A DNA stretch of 64,000 nt, from the NCBI GenBank assembly GCA_934476235.1, contig CAKSNL010000002.1, positions 1-64,000 of the forward strand. The letters run 5' to 3'. The stretch comes from an uncultured Clostridia bacterium (GTDB taxonomy: Bacteria > Bacillota > Clostridia > CAKSNL01 > HGM11501). A program made the position numbers and the translations under genes. Numbering within the stretch: the stretch's first letter is position 1; every line of letters starts with the position of its first letter. Shown here one piece after another: positions 24,633 through 34,363 of the stretch. The notes beneath the pieces were generated by a model that saw nothing but the letters and a program-made list of their open reading frames with translations, was not told the origin of the DNA and made no database searches.

Positions 24633-25865
24633 TTATATTAAATTCAGTCTTCTTACAGCGTAAACATAGGCAAGCATGCAGCTTGAATACCACTCGCTTG
24701 ACTTTGTGGGAACTCCGGTTATGGGGTCGATCTCCTGCGCAAGGCAGATTTCGCCGAAATGCTCCGTCCACGTCTCAACCCATTTTCTTAAGATGTAGTC
24801 AAGATCCCCGCTCCAGCCGTAGTAGTCCATCCAGCGTGTGCACCTTAAAATGATAAGCCCCTGGGTGTAATAGCCCCAGCAGTTAAAGTCCGGGTGATTG
24901 ATAACGGACGGATCGTTGACAGCCATTGAGGGGAAGGGATAGGGAGTCCAGAACTCATCGGGATTTTTAATGTGCTCTTTATATATGCAGTCTATAAGCT
25001 CAGCATCCTTCTCTTTGTCGAGCACCTTTTCAAGGAAAAGGTGGAATATGGTGCTGGACTTGTATTTTCTCTTTTCGGAGAACCTGTCAACATCGTAAAA
25101 GAAATTGTCGTTTTCGTCATAGCAGTATTTGAAAATGTTTTTCTTTACTTCCTCGGCGGAGGATGACCATGCGCGCTCTTCATCGCTCTTGCCCAATATT
25201 GCCGCCATTTTTGAAAGCGCAACCTCATCGGCGTAGAAGTTACAGTTCATGTCTACCGCCAAAATGGGGGTTATCCCATCGTCCGGAGGAAGGACGGAGG
25301 CGTTCTGCCGTACTCCGTTTTTGGAGTTCCCGTTGGGCCAGGCAATTCCCTCAAGCCTTCCGCTGTTGTCATGCCCCGTGTCAAATCCGCAGAACATCTC
25401 GATAAGACCGCGCCCGGTCGTCATTCTGTACTTTCTAAACCACGCGTTCCATCTGCATCCCGAGCTGTATACCTTTTCCAAAAATGCTTTATTGCGGTTC
25501 ATTTCGTAAACCTCAAGCGCTAATGTCAGAAACGAAACGCACTCCTGGATGTGAGAATATCTCACGAGGCTTTCGGGATCGTCATTCGGGAACTTGTTGC
25601 CGTCCATCACGGTGAAGGGAAGCTGACCTTCTTCTGTCTGACGGTCAATGAATAAATTGATCGCATTTTCTGCGAGATTTATGTATTCGGGTTCAAGACG
25701 CGCAAACATAACAGAATCATATGTATGCTCCATCCAGAGTCCCGGATACTGATCCGATATTAGAAACAGGGGGTCCTTCATGCCCTTGAAGCAGGCAATG
25801 TGTACGTTACGGATCCTTGACATGACCTCGTCATAAATCTTTTTGATTTTTGCTTTATCCGCCAA
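24633..25865 (-). CDS. Cytoplasmic (alpha/alpha)6-barrel glycosidase, GH63/MGH1-like
   Basis: 410 residues without signal peptide. The pattern is that of trehalase-like or mannosylglycerate-hydrolase-like barrels: WMEHTYDSVMFARL near residue 45, RYSHIQECVSFLTLAL, CGFDTGHDNSGR (likely catalytic acid in the DTGHD segment), VDMNCNFYADE and the late EIDPITGVPTKSSEWYSSC. It probably cleaves a short glycan after import. It faces the secreted cluster tail to tail and is separated from it by stem-loop copy 3. The exact family number is uncertain. Confidence 0.75.
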   Translation of the reverse strand: MADKAKIKKIYDEVMSRIRNVHIACFKGMKDPLFLISDQYPGLWMEHTYDSVMFARLEPEYINLAENAINLFIDRQTEEGQLPFTVMDGNKFPNDDPESLVRYSHIQECVSFLTLALEVYEMNRNKAFLEKVYSSGCRWNAWFRKYRMTTGRGLIEMFCGFDTGHDNSGRLEGIAWPNGNSKNGVRQNASVLPPDDGITPILAVDMNCNFYADEVALSKMAAILGKSDEERAWSSSAEEVKKNIFKYCYDENDNFFYDVDRFSEKRKYKSSTIFHLFLEKVLDKEKDAELIDCIYKEHIKNPDEFWTPYPFPSMAVNDPSVINHPDFNCWGYYTQGLIILRCTRWMDYYGWSGDLDYILRKWVETWTEHFGEICLAQEIDPITGVPTKSSEWYSSCMLAYVYAVRRLNLI

Positions 25866-25994
25866 TTTCTTTTCCTCCGATACTCACATAAATTACTCAT
25901 AACATTTTACCACAGAAAATGGCATTTTTCAATAGTTTTGCCGCATTTATTTTCATAAATGCGGCAAAAAATTATGAGTATTTTTTGTTTTCTT

Positions 25995-27644
25995 TCAGTT
26001 GTCCTCTCTTTTAATCGTAACCGTCTGAGTATCCCCGTCCCAGGTGACGGACGCGCCGAGATTTTCCGCGACGAAGCGGACGGGAAGATAGGTTCTTCCG
26101 TCCTCGATGAACGCCGGAGCGTCAAGCGGCAGCAAGTGAGAGTCGGAAACAAAGTCGTTTACCCATGGATCCCACACCTTTGCATTATTCCCGCCGATGA
26201 CAATGTCAATTTTCTTTTTGTCCTTAATTATGGTGACGGTCTCGGTGCTGCCGTCCCACGATATTGAAGCGCCGAGCTTTTCCGCGACAAGGCGGATCGG
26301 GAGCATGGTGCGTCCGTTAACGATTTTGGGGGCAGCGTCCGCCGCAAAGCTGTAATCTCTTATTGATGCGGACTTGTCGCCGATTTTTAAGCTGAGCGTG
26401 AAGGGGAGCGTATAGTCTTTTGTGCTTTTCTCTTTCTTTGCCGCTTCATTCGAAACTGCGGAAACGATTGCGCCGTCCTTAACGAAGAGAATCATGTCCT
26501 TCGCGTCCGCCTTCAAGTCGCCGTCGGCAATGGAAAGGACAGCGTCAGACACCTTTTCGCCGTTCGGTTCTTCAAAAGAGTAGTGTATTCCCGTAACGGT
26601 TGCCTTGCCGCCGGAAACGGTAACGTCGGCAATGTATTTATCATAGCCGAATTTTATGAGCAAGCCGTTCGGCAGGGTATATATGAGGTCGGGATAAAAT
26701 CTGCGCACCCCGTTCTCGTCGCGGTTATAGCCGCCGGTCGCGGGAATAGATACAAGCAGCGCGTCGTAAATAATCTTTGCCAGCTGAGCATACGTAACCT
26801 CGGTGAACCGGCTGTAGGTTGTAAGTGACGGGTAAAGCGGCAGCTGACCGGACATACCGGGAAACAGGGTGCCCGCAATTATACTGTTCAGAGTGGTAGC
26901 GTATATGTTTTCCTCGCTTTGGGGTTCTGAGTTCTCATTATATCTATTGGGATTGAAGTTCTTTTTCCAGAGATTTAAGAATTCGTCATAGGTCACAAAC
27001 TTTTTCGCGTCGTCGTAAACGTTGGGAAGAATGCCGAGATCATAGCAGACCTTGACCGCCAGAGGGCACTCGATCTCCGCGTTCTCGGCGTAGTCAAATT
27101 TCGTTCTTCTTCCGGTTACAGGTTCTTCCGCGGGCGTTTCCTTTGCCGGCTCGGTTTTTTCGGGCTCTGCCGGAACGCTTGTCGCCCCGTTATTTTCGGC
27201 TGAGGAAGCGCCGCTGCCGACGTAATTATATGGAGCGGACATTTCGGAGATTCCGTAGACCGGCATGTTCGGTTCGTTGCAGTCATAACTGTTAATATCG
27301 TTTTCGTCGCCCGAGTATGCGCCGACCTTGACGGTGTAGCTTCCGGTTCCGTAAGTTCTCATGGTACCCTCGACGGATTCATACGATAAGTCGTCGTAAT
27401 CGGGGTCGCGCTCGGAAAACCAGCAGTCAACAAATGCATTGTCCTTATAGATGTAAAGGACATAAATATCGCACCCAGGCACAAGGTCCCATGCGATCCA
27501 TTTATCGTCGTTTGTGTTCCAGCCAAGGTCCATCCCCGTGACCCAGCGGACATTTTCAGGCGCGCCGGCGGCAAACGCCGTCACCTGCATGAGCATAATT
27601 AAACAAAGAATTATGCCGACCGTTTTTTTGAGTTTGTTTTTCAT
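25995..27644 (-). CDS. Secreted surface protein with C-terminal copper-amine-oxidase-N-type domain
   Basis: 549 residues from ATG 27644, which follows a CTTAAGGGGG site; an in-frame ATG 39 bases earlier lacks one. Signal peptide at residues 1-26. Residues about 30-145 look like a fibronectin-type or Ig-like domain. A Pro/Glu-rich linker (PAEPEKTEPAKETPAEEPV) follows. Residues about 180-320 resemble degenerate S-layer-homology-type repeats (CPLAVKVCYDLGILPNV, FTEVTYAQLAKIIYDALL). The last 125 residues are a copper-amine-oxidase-N-like domain (GRTMLPIRLVAEKLGASISWDG; GRTYLPVRFVAENLGASVTWDG). Probably cell-wall associated. Function unknown. Confidence 0.75.
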   Translation of the reverse strand: MKNKLKKTVGIILCLIMLMQVTAFAAGAPENVRWVTGMDLGWNTNDDKWIAWDLVPGCDIYVLYIYKDNAFVDCWFSERDPDYDDLSYESVEGTMRTYGTGSYTVKVGAYSGDENDINSYDCNEPNMPVYGISEMSAPYNYVGSGASSAENNGATSVPAEPEKTEPAKETPAEEPVTGRRTKFDYAENAEIECPLAVKVCYDLGILPNVYDDAKKFVTYDEFLNLWKKNFNPNRYNENSEPQSEENIYATTLNSIIAGTLFPGMSGQLPLYPSLTTYSRFTEVTYAQLAKIIYDALLVSIPATGGYNRDENGVRRFYPDLIYTLPNGLLIKFGYDKYIADVTVSGGKATVTGIHYSFEEPNGEKVSDAVLSIADGDLKADAKDMILFVKDGAIVSAVSNEAAKKEKSTKDYTLPFTLSLKIGDKSASIRDYSFAADAAPKIVNGRTMLPIRLVAEKLGASISWDGSTETVTIIKDKKKIDIVIGGNNAKVWDPWVNDFVSDSHLLPLDAPAFIEDGRTYLPVRFVAENLGASVTWDGDTQTVTIKREDN

Positions 27645-27673
27645 TTTAATCCCCCTTAAGTATTGATAAAATA

Positions 27674-27702
27674 ATAATACCACATTTTACATGTTAATTC
27701 AA
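27674..27702 (-). promoter_or_regulatory. Promoter of the surface-protein gene at 25995
   Basis: On the minus strand TTGAAT (27702-27697) and TATTAT (27679-27674) have a 17-base spacer. Confidence 0.65.
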
Positions 27703-27715
27703 TGGCTTAAATAAT

Positions 27716-27751
27716 AAAAACGCAAAATCTTCAAGATGATTTTGCGTTTTT
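27716..27751 (-). terminator. Terminator of lysS
   Basis: AAAAACGCAAAATC and GATTTTGCGTTTTT form a perfect 14-pair stem with terminal A/T runs. It works for minus-strand transcripts leaving lysS. Confidence 0.8.
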
Positions 27752-27798
27752 GTACGAAATTATTATGTGGCACGGAGCAAAAATCAGCCCGCTTATGA

Positions 27799-29727
27799 TC
27801 AATAAAGCTTTGCGCCTGCCGGGATGTGAGGATCGACCATGAGAAGATGGAGCTTTTCTTCGCCCTCTTCATTGTGAATCGCGGATAAAAGCATACCGCA
27901 CGAATCGATGCCCATCATCGGTCTGGGCGGAAGGTTGGTGATAGCAATAAGCGTCTTTCCTAAAAGCTCATCGGGCTCATAGAACGCATGAATACCGGAA
28001 AGTATGGTGCGGGGAGTGCCCGTTCCGTCGTCAAGCGTGAACTTTAAGAGCTTTTTGGACTTCGGAACCGCCTCGCATGCTATAACCTTGACCGCTCTGA
28101 AATCGGACTTTGAGAATGTCTCAAAATCAACAAAGTCTGAAAATAACGGCTCGATCTCCACATTGGAAAAATCTATCTTCTCGGGCGCCGCGCTGAAGGG
28201 CTCTTTTGACGAAGCTTCCTTTTTTGCACCGTCCAACGGCTTCATTGTGGGGAAGAAGAGCACATCTCTTATAGAGGTTGCGCCGGTTAAGAACATCACG
28301 AGTCTGTCAATTCCGATGCCGATACCGCCCGTGGGAGGCATACCGTATTCAAGAGCGGTGATGAAATCATCGTCCATCATGCCCGCCTCATCGTCGCCTG
28401 CCTCGCGGAGCTTAACCTGACGGAGGAATCTCTCCTTCTGGTCAAACGGATCGTTAAGCTCGGAGAACGCGTTTGAAAGCTCTTTTCCGAACGCGTAGCA
28501 CTCGAATCTCTCGGTATATCTGGGATCGGTCGGGCTCTTTTTCGCAAGGGGCGAAATCTCGACCGGGTGATAGGTGATGAATGTCGGATTAATAAGGTGG
28601 TCTTCAACATATTCCTCGAAGAAGAGGTTTAATATGTCGCCGATCTCGTGAGACTCGGTAAACTCAATGTTATGCTCCTTTGCAGCCTTTCGCGCCTCGT
28701 CAAGGTCGGTTATCCTGTCAAAGTCAACGCCTGCGTATTCTTTAACCGCCTCGCTCATGCTCATTCTCTTCCATGTGCCTGCAAAGTCCGCCTCCATGCC
28801 CTGCCAGGAAAGAGTCGTTCGTCCGGGATAGATCGTGTCTATAAGGTGGTGGACAAGCCCCTCCATAAGGTCCATCATATCGTGAAAATCGGCATAAGCC
28901 TGGTAAATTTCGATCGTAGTGAACTCGGGGTTATGAGTCTGATCCATGCCCTCGTTCCTGAACTGGCGCCCCATCTCGTAGACTCTTTCCATACCGCCGA
29001 CAATAAGCCTCTTTAAGTGAAGCTCCGTCGCGATACGAAGGTACATGTCAATGTCAAGCGCGTTGTGATGCGTGATGAAGGGACGCGCCGCAGCGCCGCC
29101 GGGAATGGTGTTGAGCATGGGAGTGTCAACCTCCAAAAATCCGCGTGTGTCAAGATAATTTCTGATCTCGCGCACGATTTTGCTCCTCTGCATAAAAACG
29201 TCCTTCACGTCCGAATTCATTATAAGGTCAACGTATCTCTGACGGTAGCGCGAGTCCATGTCCTTAAGTCCGTGAAACTTTTCAGGGAGCGGACGCATCG
29301 ACTTGGAAAGGAGGGTGCAGGACTCAAGATGCACCGAAATCTCGCCTCGCTGAGTTTTAAATGCAATTCCCGTAACGCCGACAATATCGCCGATGTCAAG
29401 CTTTTTAAACTTTGCATAGGCATCGTCTCCCATATCGTCCTTCTTGGCGTAAAGCTGAATCTTGCCCGATAAATCGCGAAGGTCGCAGAACGAAACCTTG
29501 CCCATGCCGCGCTTTGACATAAGGCGCCCCGCAAGGGTAACACGCTTGCCTTCCATCGCTTCAAAATTCTCCGTTATGTCCGAAGCCCTGGTATCTCTTT
29601 CAAACTTTGTGATCTCAAAGGGATTTTCACCCGCGGCAACGAGCTCTGAAAGCTTGTCGCGGCGGACCTTCATGACCTCGTTGATATCTTCTGTAACGAC
29701 CTCGTTATTTTTAACTTCCTGTGCCAT
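27799..29727 (-). CDS. lysS: Lysyl-tRNA synthetase, class II, with extra C-terminal tRNA-binding domain
   Basis: 642 residues. Residues about 60-165 are the anticodon-binding OB fold (VTLAGRLMSKRGMGKVSFCDLRD). The class II core follows with motif 1 (FLEVDTPMLNTIPGGA), motif 2 (YEMGRQFRNEGMDQTHNPEFT) and motif 3 (PPTGGIGIGIDRLVM). Residues about 535-642 are an additional EMAP/Trbp111-type tRNA-binding domain (FETFSKSDFRAVKVIACE, LLKFTLDDG, SGIHAFYEPDELLGK, PRPMMGIDSCGMLLSA), normally found at the end of methionyl-tRNA synthetase. Ordinary LysRS is about 500 residues. The ABC-F gene ends 55 bases upstream. No T-box leader is visible. Confidence 0.95.
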   Translation of the reverse strand: MAQEVKNNEVVTEDINEVMKVRRDKLSELVAAGENPFEITKFERDTRASDITENFEAMEGKRVTLAGRLMSKRGMGKVSFCDLRDLSGKIQLYAKKDDMGDDAYAKFKKLDIGDIVGVTGIAFKTQRGEISVHLESCTLLSKSMRPLPEKFHGLKDMDSRYRQRYVDLIMNSDVKDVFMQRSKIVREIRNYLDTRGFLEVDTPMLNTIPGGAAARPFITHHNALDIDMYLRIATELHLKRLIVGGMERVYEMGRQFRNEGMDQTHNPEFTTIEIYQAYADFHDMMDLMEGLVHHLIDTIYPGRTTLSWQGMEADFAGTWKRMSMSEAVKEYAGVDFDRITDLDEARKAAKEHNIEFTESHEIGDILNLFFEEYVEDHLINPTFITYHPVEISPLAKKSPTDPRYTERFECYAFGKELSNAFSELNDPFDQKERFLRQVKLREAGDDEAGMMDDDFITALEYGMPPTGGIGIGIDRLVMFLTGATSIRDVLFFPTMKPLDGAKKEASSKEPFSAAPEKIDFSNVEIEPLFSDFVDFETFSKSDFRAVKVIACEAVPKSKKLLKFTLDDGTGTPRTILSGIHAFYEPDELLGKTLIAITNLPPRPMMGIDSCGMLLSAIHNEEGEEKLHLLMVDPHIPAGAKLY

Positions 29728-29782
29728 AGTATTCCTCCGTTATATCTTAATATATCTATTATACACTACAATAAAAACTATT

Positions 29783-31678
29783 TCAAGTAAATTTTGCCAT
29801 CTCGTCCGAAAGCTCTTCCCATTTTGAGTAAAGCCCGGAAAGCTCTTTTTCGGTTTCCTCTTTTTCCGAGTGCCAAGCCATAGCCTTTTCAATGTCCGCC
29901 GCCTCGTCGGAAAATAACAGCGCGTCAAGAGACGAGATTTTTTCCTCAAGCTCCGCTATTTTCTCCTCCGCTTTTTTAAGGTGTGACGCCGCCTTGCGCC
30001 GCGCCGCCTCGGCTTCCTTCCTTTTTTTATAGTCCTCGCCGCCGGATTTTACTTCCGCTTTTTTCTCGGGCTCGGGACCTTGACTTTTTTCAAGGAAATA
30101 GTCATAGTTTCCGTTATATAATGTGAGCGTGCAATCCGTCATTTTATATATCTTGTCCGCAAGCGCGTTGATAAAATATCTGTCATGCGAAACGGCAAGT
30201 ATCGTGCCGGAATAACTTTTAAGCGCGTCCTCCAGCGCCTCCTTTGAGAAAATATCCAGATGGTTTGTCGGCTCGTCCAATATTAAAAAGTTGGAGTCCG
30301 ATAACATTATCTTGCAGAGAAGAACGCGCGCCTTTTCGCCGCCGGAGAGCGAGCCGATCAGCTTAAAGCAATCATCATTCCGGAACAAAAACGCGGCAAG
30401 AGATGAGCGTATCTTTGTTCTGTCAAGCCCGGGATAAGCGTCCGCGATCTCGTCAAACACCGTTTTTCCGTCGCACAGATTCGTGTGCTGCTGCTCATAA
30501 TATCCTATATAGATTCCGTTGCCGAGCCTTACGGTGCCGAAATCCGGCTTTTCGGAGCCCATGATCATTTTCAAAAGCGTTGTTTTTCCGCATCCGTTGT
30601 CGCCGAGCAAAAATACGCGCTCGCCTTTATAGATGTTCATGTCCGCCCCCGATAAAATCACGTTGGAGCCGAAGCTTTTCTTTATACCGGCGACCGTTAA
30701 AACCTCGTTCGCGCCGCCCTCTTTTGCATCGAACGAAAAGTCGATGGACGCTTCCTTTTCCTCCGGCGTTTCCATCGTCGCGGCGATACGGTCAATCATC
30801 TTCTGCTTGCTTTCCGCAGTCTTGATGTTTCGTTCGCGGTTCCACTGCTTCTGCCGGGCGATAATGCCCTCGATGCGTTTTATTTCCTTCTTTTTAAGTT
30901 CATAGCTTTTAGCCTTCGCCGCATCGTCCGCTTCCTTTTTCTTTATAAAGTCGGAATAGCTTCCCGTGTATGACGTGATTTTGCCGTTCGAGAGCCCGAG
31001 CGTCACGTCCGTCGTCCTATCAAGAAAATACCGGTCGTGCGAAATGACGATGTATGAGCCCTGATATGAACGAAGGAACCCTTCAAGCCAGCGGACGGAC
31101 GACATGTCCAGATGGTTTGTCGGCTCGTCCAGAAGCAAAAGGCTGTGCCTGCCCAGTAATAAACGGGCGAGAAGGAGCCTTGTTTTTTCACCGCCGGAGA
31201 GCGATGAAAAAGGGCGGTCAAAGTCGTCCTCTGAAAATCCGAGCCCGATAAGCGCGCCGCGTGCACGGCTTTTATATATAAATCCGCCGGCGGCTTCGTA
31301 CTCGGTCATAAGATTGTCCTGCTTTTTTATGAGCGCCTCGTCCGGCTCCTTTTCAAGGGCAAGCCTTATCTCTTCCAAAGAAGCCTCCATGTCCGAAAGA
31401 TGGGAAAACTCCTCCATGACCTCCCGGAGCACCGTTTTTTCCGAGGCGTACTCGATGTTTTGCTTAAGGTATCCGACCGAGGCGGACGGGCTTAGGAATA
31501 TCTCGCCCGAGTCTAATTCCATCTCTCCCGTTATCACCTTAAAAAGTGAGGTTTTGCCCGCTCCGTTCGCGCCGACAAGACCGCACTTTTGACCTTCATC
31601 AATATGAAAATTAAGATTATCAAAAAGGCGGACATCGCCGAAATATTTTCTTCCGCCCGAAATATTTAAAAGTGCCAT
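29783..31678 (-). CDS. ABC-F family ATPase
   Basis: 631 residues with two ATPase domains in one chain and no membrane segment. Walker A motifs are GANGAGKTSLF (domain 1) and GDNGCGKTTLL (domain 2). Signatures are LSGGEKTRLLLARLL and LSGGEKARVLLCK, with Walker B LLLDEPTNHLD and LILDEPTNHLD. A charged interdomain linker (KKKEIKRIEGIIARQKQWNRERNIKTAESK) and a C-terminal coiled coil are present. Such proteins act on ribosomes as translation factors or antibiotic-protection proteins. The sequence does not decide which. Located upstream of lysS on the same strand. Confidence 0.93.
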   Translation of the reverse strand: MALLNISGGRKYFGDVRLFDNLNFHIDEGQKCGLVGANGAGKTSLFKVITGEMELDSGEIFLSPSASVGYLKQNIEYASEKTVLREVMEEFSHLSDMEASLEEIRLALEKEPDEALIKKQDNLMTEYEAAGGFIYKSRARGALIGLGFSEDDFDRPFSSLSGGEKTRLLLARLLLGRHSLLLLDEPTNHLDMSSVRWLEGFLRSYQGSYIVISHDRYFLDRTTDVTLGLSNGKITSYTGSYSDFIKKKEADDAAKAKSYELKKKEIKRIEGIIARQKQWNRERNIKTAESKQKMIDRIAATMETPEEKEASIDFSFDAKEGGANEVLTVAGIKKSFGSNVILSGADMNIYKGERVFLLGDNGCGKTTLLKMIMGSEKPDFGTVRLGNGIYIGYYEQQHTNLCDGKTVFDEIADAYPGLDRTKIRSSLAAFLFRNDDCFKLIGSLSGGEKARVLLCKIMLSDSNFLILDEPTNHLDIFSKEALEDALKSYSGTILAVSHDRYFINALADKIYKMTDCTLTLYNGNYDYFLEKSQGPEPEKKAEVKSGGEDYKKRKEAEAARRKAASHLKKAEEKIAELEEKISSLDALLFSDEAADIEKAMAWHSEKEETEKELSGLYSKWEELSDEMAKFT

Positions 31679-31742
31679 TAAAGATCAAAACCTTTCCTAT
31701 TAATTCATTTTATCAGTCCGAGGGGAATATGTCAATAAAAAC

Positions 31743-31771
31743 TTGATTTTTAAGCGGTCATATGTTAAAAT
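31743..31771 (+). promoter_or_regulatory. Promoter of rlmB
   Basis: TTGATT at 31743-31748 and TAAAAT at 31766-31771 have a 17-base spacer. This places the transcription start near 31778 and supports the ATG at 31811 as the start. Confidence 0.6.
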
Positions 31772-31810
31772 AATTAGAATATGAAAAATGTGACGGGGAG
31801 TGAGTTTTTT

Positions 31811-32545
31811 ATGAGCGATTCTGAAAATATCGTTGCCGGGAGAAATCCGGTGACGGAGGCTATAAAAGCGGGGAGGACGATTGATAAAATTTACATAAAA
31901 AGCGGGGATAAGACCCTCGGGCGGATAATTGCCCTTGCGAAGGAGCATAAGATTCCGGTCGCATCGGTAAGCGCCGAGAAGCTTTACGAGATGTGCCCGT
32001 CCTCTCCGCATCAGGGAATCGTCGCGCGCTGCGCTGCGAAGGAGTACAGTACGGTTGAGGATATTTTATCGTACGCCAAGGAAAAAGACGAGGATCCCTT
32101 TATCGTGATATGCGACAGGATAACCGACCCGCACAACTTGGGCGCAATCATAAGAAGCGCAAACGCGGCGGGCGCGCACGGAGTCGTGATAGCGCGCCAT
32201 GAGGCGGCGGGGCTTTCCGCAGTCGTGGATAAAACGAGCGCGGGGGCGCTTGAATATACGCGCGTGGCGAAGGCGGCAAATATCACGAAAACCATTCTGG
32301 AACTTAAAAAGAAGGGGCTCTGGATTGCAGGCGCGGCAATGGGCGGCGAAAGCATGTATAAGACCGACCTTAAGGGACCTTTGGCAATCGTTATCGGCAG
32401 CGAGGGGGACGGGATAAGCCGCCTCGCGGCGGAAAGCTGCGACTTTTTGGTATCGATCCCGATGTTCGGCGAGACGGAGTCATTAAACGCGTCATGCGCG
32501 GCGGCGGTGCTGCTTTACGAAGCGGTGCGCCAGAGAAAGAATTAA
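31811..32545 (+). CDS. rlmB: 23S rRNA (guanosine-2'-O)-methyltransferase, SpoU/TrmH family
   Basis: 244 residues from ATG 31811, with GGGGAGTGAG just upstream; an in-frame ATG at 31781 lies at the expected transcription start. The N-terminal L30e-like RNA-binding part begins IVAGRNPVTEAIKAG. The knotted SPOUT domain shows all three motifs: DRITDPHNLGAIIRSANAAGAHGV, VIGSEGDGISRL and IPMFGETESLNASCAAAVLLYE. It methylates a guanosine in domain V of 23S rRNA (G2251 in E. coli) if the assignment to RlmB is right. Other SpoU members of similar length exist. Confidence 0.9.
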   Translation: MSDSENIVAGRNPVTEAIKAGRTIDKIYIKSGDKTLGRIIALAKEHKIPVASVSAEKLYEMCPSSPHQGIVARCAAKEYSTVEDILSYAKEKDEDPFIVICDRITDPHNLGAIIRSANAAGAHGVVIARHEAAGLSAVVDKTSAGALEYTRVAKAANITKTILELKKKGLWIAGAAMGGESMYKTDLKGPLAIVIGSEGDGISRLAAESCDFLVSIPMFGETESLNASCAAAVLLYEAVRQRKN

Positions 32546-32689
32546 TTTATACAATTCTCGTCATTTGCCGACGGTATATTTATAACTTTTTACTCTGGAA
32601 ATTATGCATTAAAAAAGCTATAATAAAGTTTGTGAATAGTTTAACGCAAGGCAGGCGGGAAAGAAAAGAAATTTTTAAGGAGGATATTT

Positions 32690-32959
32690 ATGAAAGCTGT
32701 AGTAACCGTGATAGGTGAGGATAAAGTCGGCATTATAGCCGCGGTCAGCTCCTATCTTGCGGAAAATTCGGTGAATATACTGGATATTTCGCAGACGATC
32801 ATGGCGGATACCTTTACGATGATAATGATGGTGGAGACCGAAAAGGCAAAGGTTTCCTATGAAGAGCTTGCAAAGGGGCTTTCGGATGTCGGAAAAAAAT
32901 GCGGTGTTTCGGCGTCCGTCCAGAGCGAGAAAATTTTCAATTCGATGCACAGAATATAA
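32690..32959 (+). CDS. ACT-domain protein (UPF0237)
   Basis: 89 residues forming a single ACT domain: AVVTVIGEDKVGIIAAVSSYLAE, NILDISQTIMADTFTMIMMVE and a C-terminal helix. A strong site (TTTTTAAGGAGG) precedes the ATG. In many Firmicutes this gene is followed by the DUF711 gene, as here with 31 bases between, suggesting a shared metabolic or regulatory function that is not known. A TATAAT at 32619-32624 may be its -10 box. Confidence 0.92.
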   Translation: MKAVVTVIGEDKVGIIAAVSSYLAENSVNILDISQTIMADTFTMIMMVETEKAKVSYEELAKGLSDVGKKCGVSASVQSEKIFNSMHRI

Positions 32960-32990
32960 AATCTAACATTACAGAAAGGATTTTTGGACT

Positions 32991-34343
32991 ATGCTGACAC
33001 CTTTTGAAATAGGGGAAACCTTAAATATGATAAAAAAAGAGCATCTGGACGTCCGCACGGTAACAATGGGAATATCGCTTTTGGACTGTATGGAGTCCGA
33101 TGCGGATGAAACATGCCGGAAGGTTTACGATAAGATAACAAAGAGAGCGGAAAAGCTTGTTAAAACGGGCGAGGAAATTGAATCGGAGCTCGGCGTTCCG
33201 ATAATAAATAAAAGAATTTCCGTCACGCCGGCGTCGGTGATCGCGTCATCGTGCGGCGAGCCTTTAAAGATAGCAAAAGCGCTCGATAGGGCGGGAAAAG
33301 CGGTCGGAGTCAACTTCATCGGAGGATACAGCGCGCTTGTTCAGAAGGGCTGTACCGATGCCGACAAGGTGTTTTTAGACTCGATTCCCGAGGCGCTTTC
33401 CGAGACCGATATTCTCTGCTCATCCGTTGCAGTTGCCTCCACCAAGGCGGGCATAAATATGGACGCGGTAAAAAGGATGGGCGAGGTTATTAAAAAGACC
33501 GCGCTTCTTACAAAAGATAAAGGCGGATTCGGGTGCGCAAAGCTTGTTGTGTTCTCAAATCCTGTGGAGGACAATCCTTTTATGGCGGGCGCGTTCCACG
33601 GAATATCGGAGCCCGAATGTGCGATAAATGTCGGCGTTTCCGGTCCCGGAGTTGTAAAATGCGTGCTCGACAAGCTTGACGGCGCGCCGTTTGACGTGGT
33701 TGCCGAGGCGATAAAGAAAACAGCGTTTAAGATAACAAGAGTCGGTCAGCTCGTGGCAAAGGAGGCCTCCGAAAGACTCGGGGCGACCTTTGGAATAGTT
33801 GACCTTTCGCTCGCGCCGACCCCGGCGGTGGGCGACAGTGTGGCAAGAATACTTGAAGCGATGGGGCTTGAAAAGTGCGGAACGCACGGAACGACCGCCG
33901 CGCTCGCGCTCTTAAATGACGCGGTTAAAAAAGGCGGAATCATGGCAAGCTCCAATGTCGGGGGGCTCTCCGGCGCATTTATTCCCGTGAGCGAGGATGA
34001 GGGAATGATCGAGGCGGCGTCATGCGGGGCATTAAGCCTTGAAAAGCTTGAGGCGATGACGTGCGTTTGCTCGGTCGGACTCGACATGATCTGCGTTCCG
34101 GGCGATACGAGCGCGGAAACGATTTCGGCGATAATCGCGGACGAGGCGGCAATCGGCATGGTCAATACCAAGACCACTGCCGTGAGAATAATTCCCGCGC
34201 CCGGGAAAAAAGTGGGCGAAAGCGTTGAATTCGGAGGACTTTTGGGAACCGGTCCGGTAATGCCGGTAAGTCCCTTCTCGTCCGAAAAATTCATAAAGCG
34301 CGGAGGAAGGATTCCCGCGCCGATGCATTCTCTTAAAAACTGA
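32991..34343 (+). CDS. DUF711 / UPF0210 family protein
   Basis: 450 residues, the usual length of the family. Recognised by [14 protein letters not shown] near the start, [41 protein letters not shown] [23 protein letters not shown] and the Gly-rich C-terminus ([14 protein letters not shown]). It has a fold related to glycyl-radical-like barrels by structural work on the family, but its activity is unknown. It follows the ACT gene and directly precedes the V-ATPase operon (20 bases), so it may be cotranscribed with it. Confidence 0.92.
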   Translation: MLTPFEIGETLNMIKKEHLDVRTVTMGISLLDCMESDADETCRKVYDKITKRAEKLVKTGEEIESELGVPIINKRISVTPASVIASSCGEPLKIAKALDRAGKAVGVNFIGGYSALVQKGCTDADKVFLDSIPEALSETDILCSSVAVASTKAGINMDAVKRMGEVIKKTALLTKDKGGFGCAKLVVFSNPVEDNPFMAGAFHGISEPECAINVGVSGPGVVKCVLDKLDGAPFDVVAEAIKKTAFKITRVGQLVAKEASERLGATFGIVDLSLAPTPAVGDSVARILEAMGLEKCGTHGTTAALALLNDAVKKGGIMASSNVGGLSGAFIPVSEDEGMIEAASCGALSLEKLEAMTCVCSVGLDMICVPGDTSAETISAIIADEAAIGMVNTKTTAVRIIPAPGKKVGESVEFGGLLGTGPVMPVSPFSSEKFIKRGGRIPAPMHSLKN

Positions 34344-34363
34344 GGAAAGAGGGGGCGGACTTT

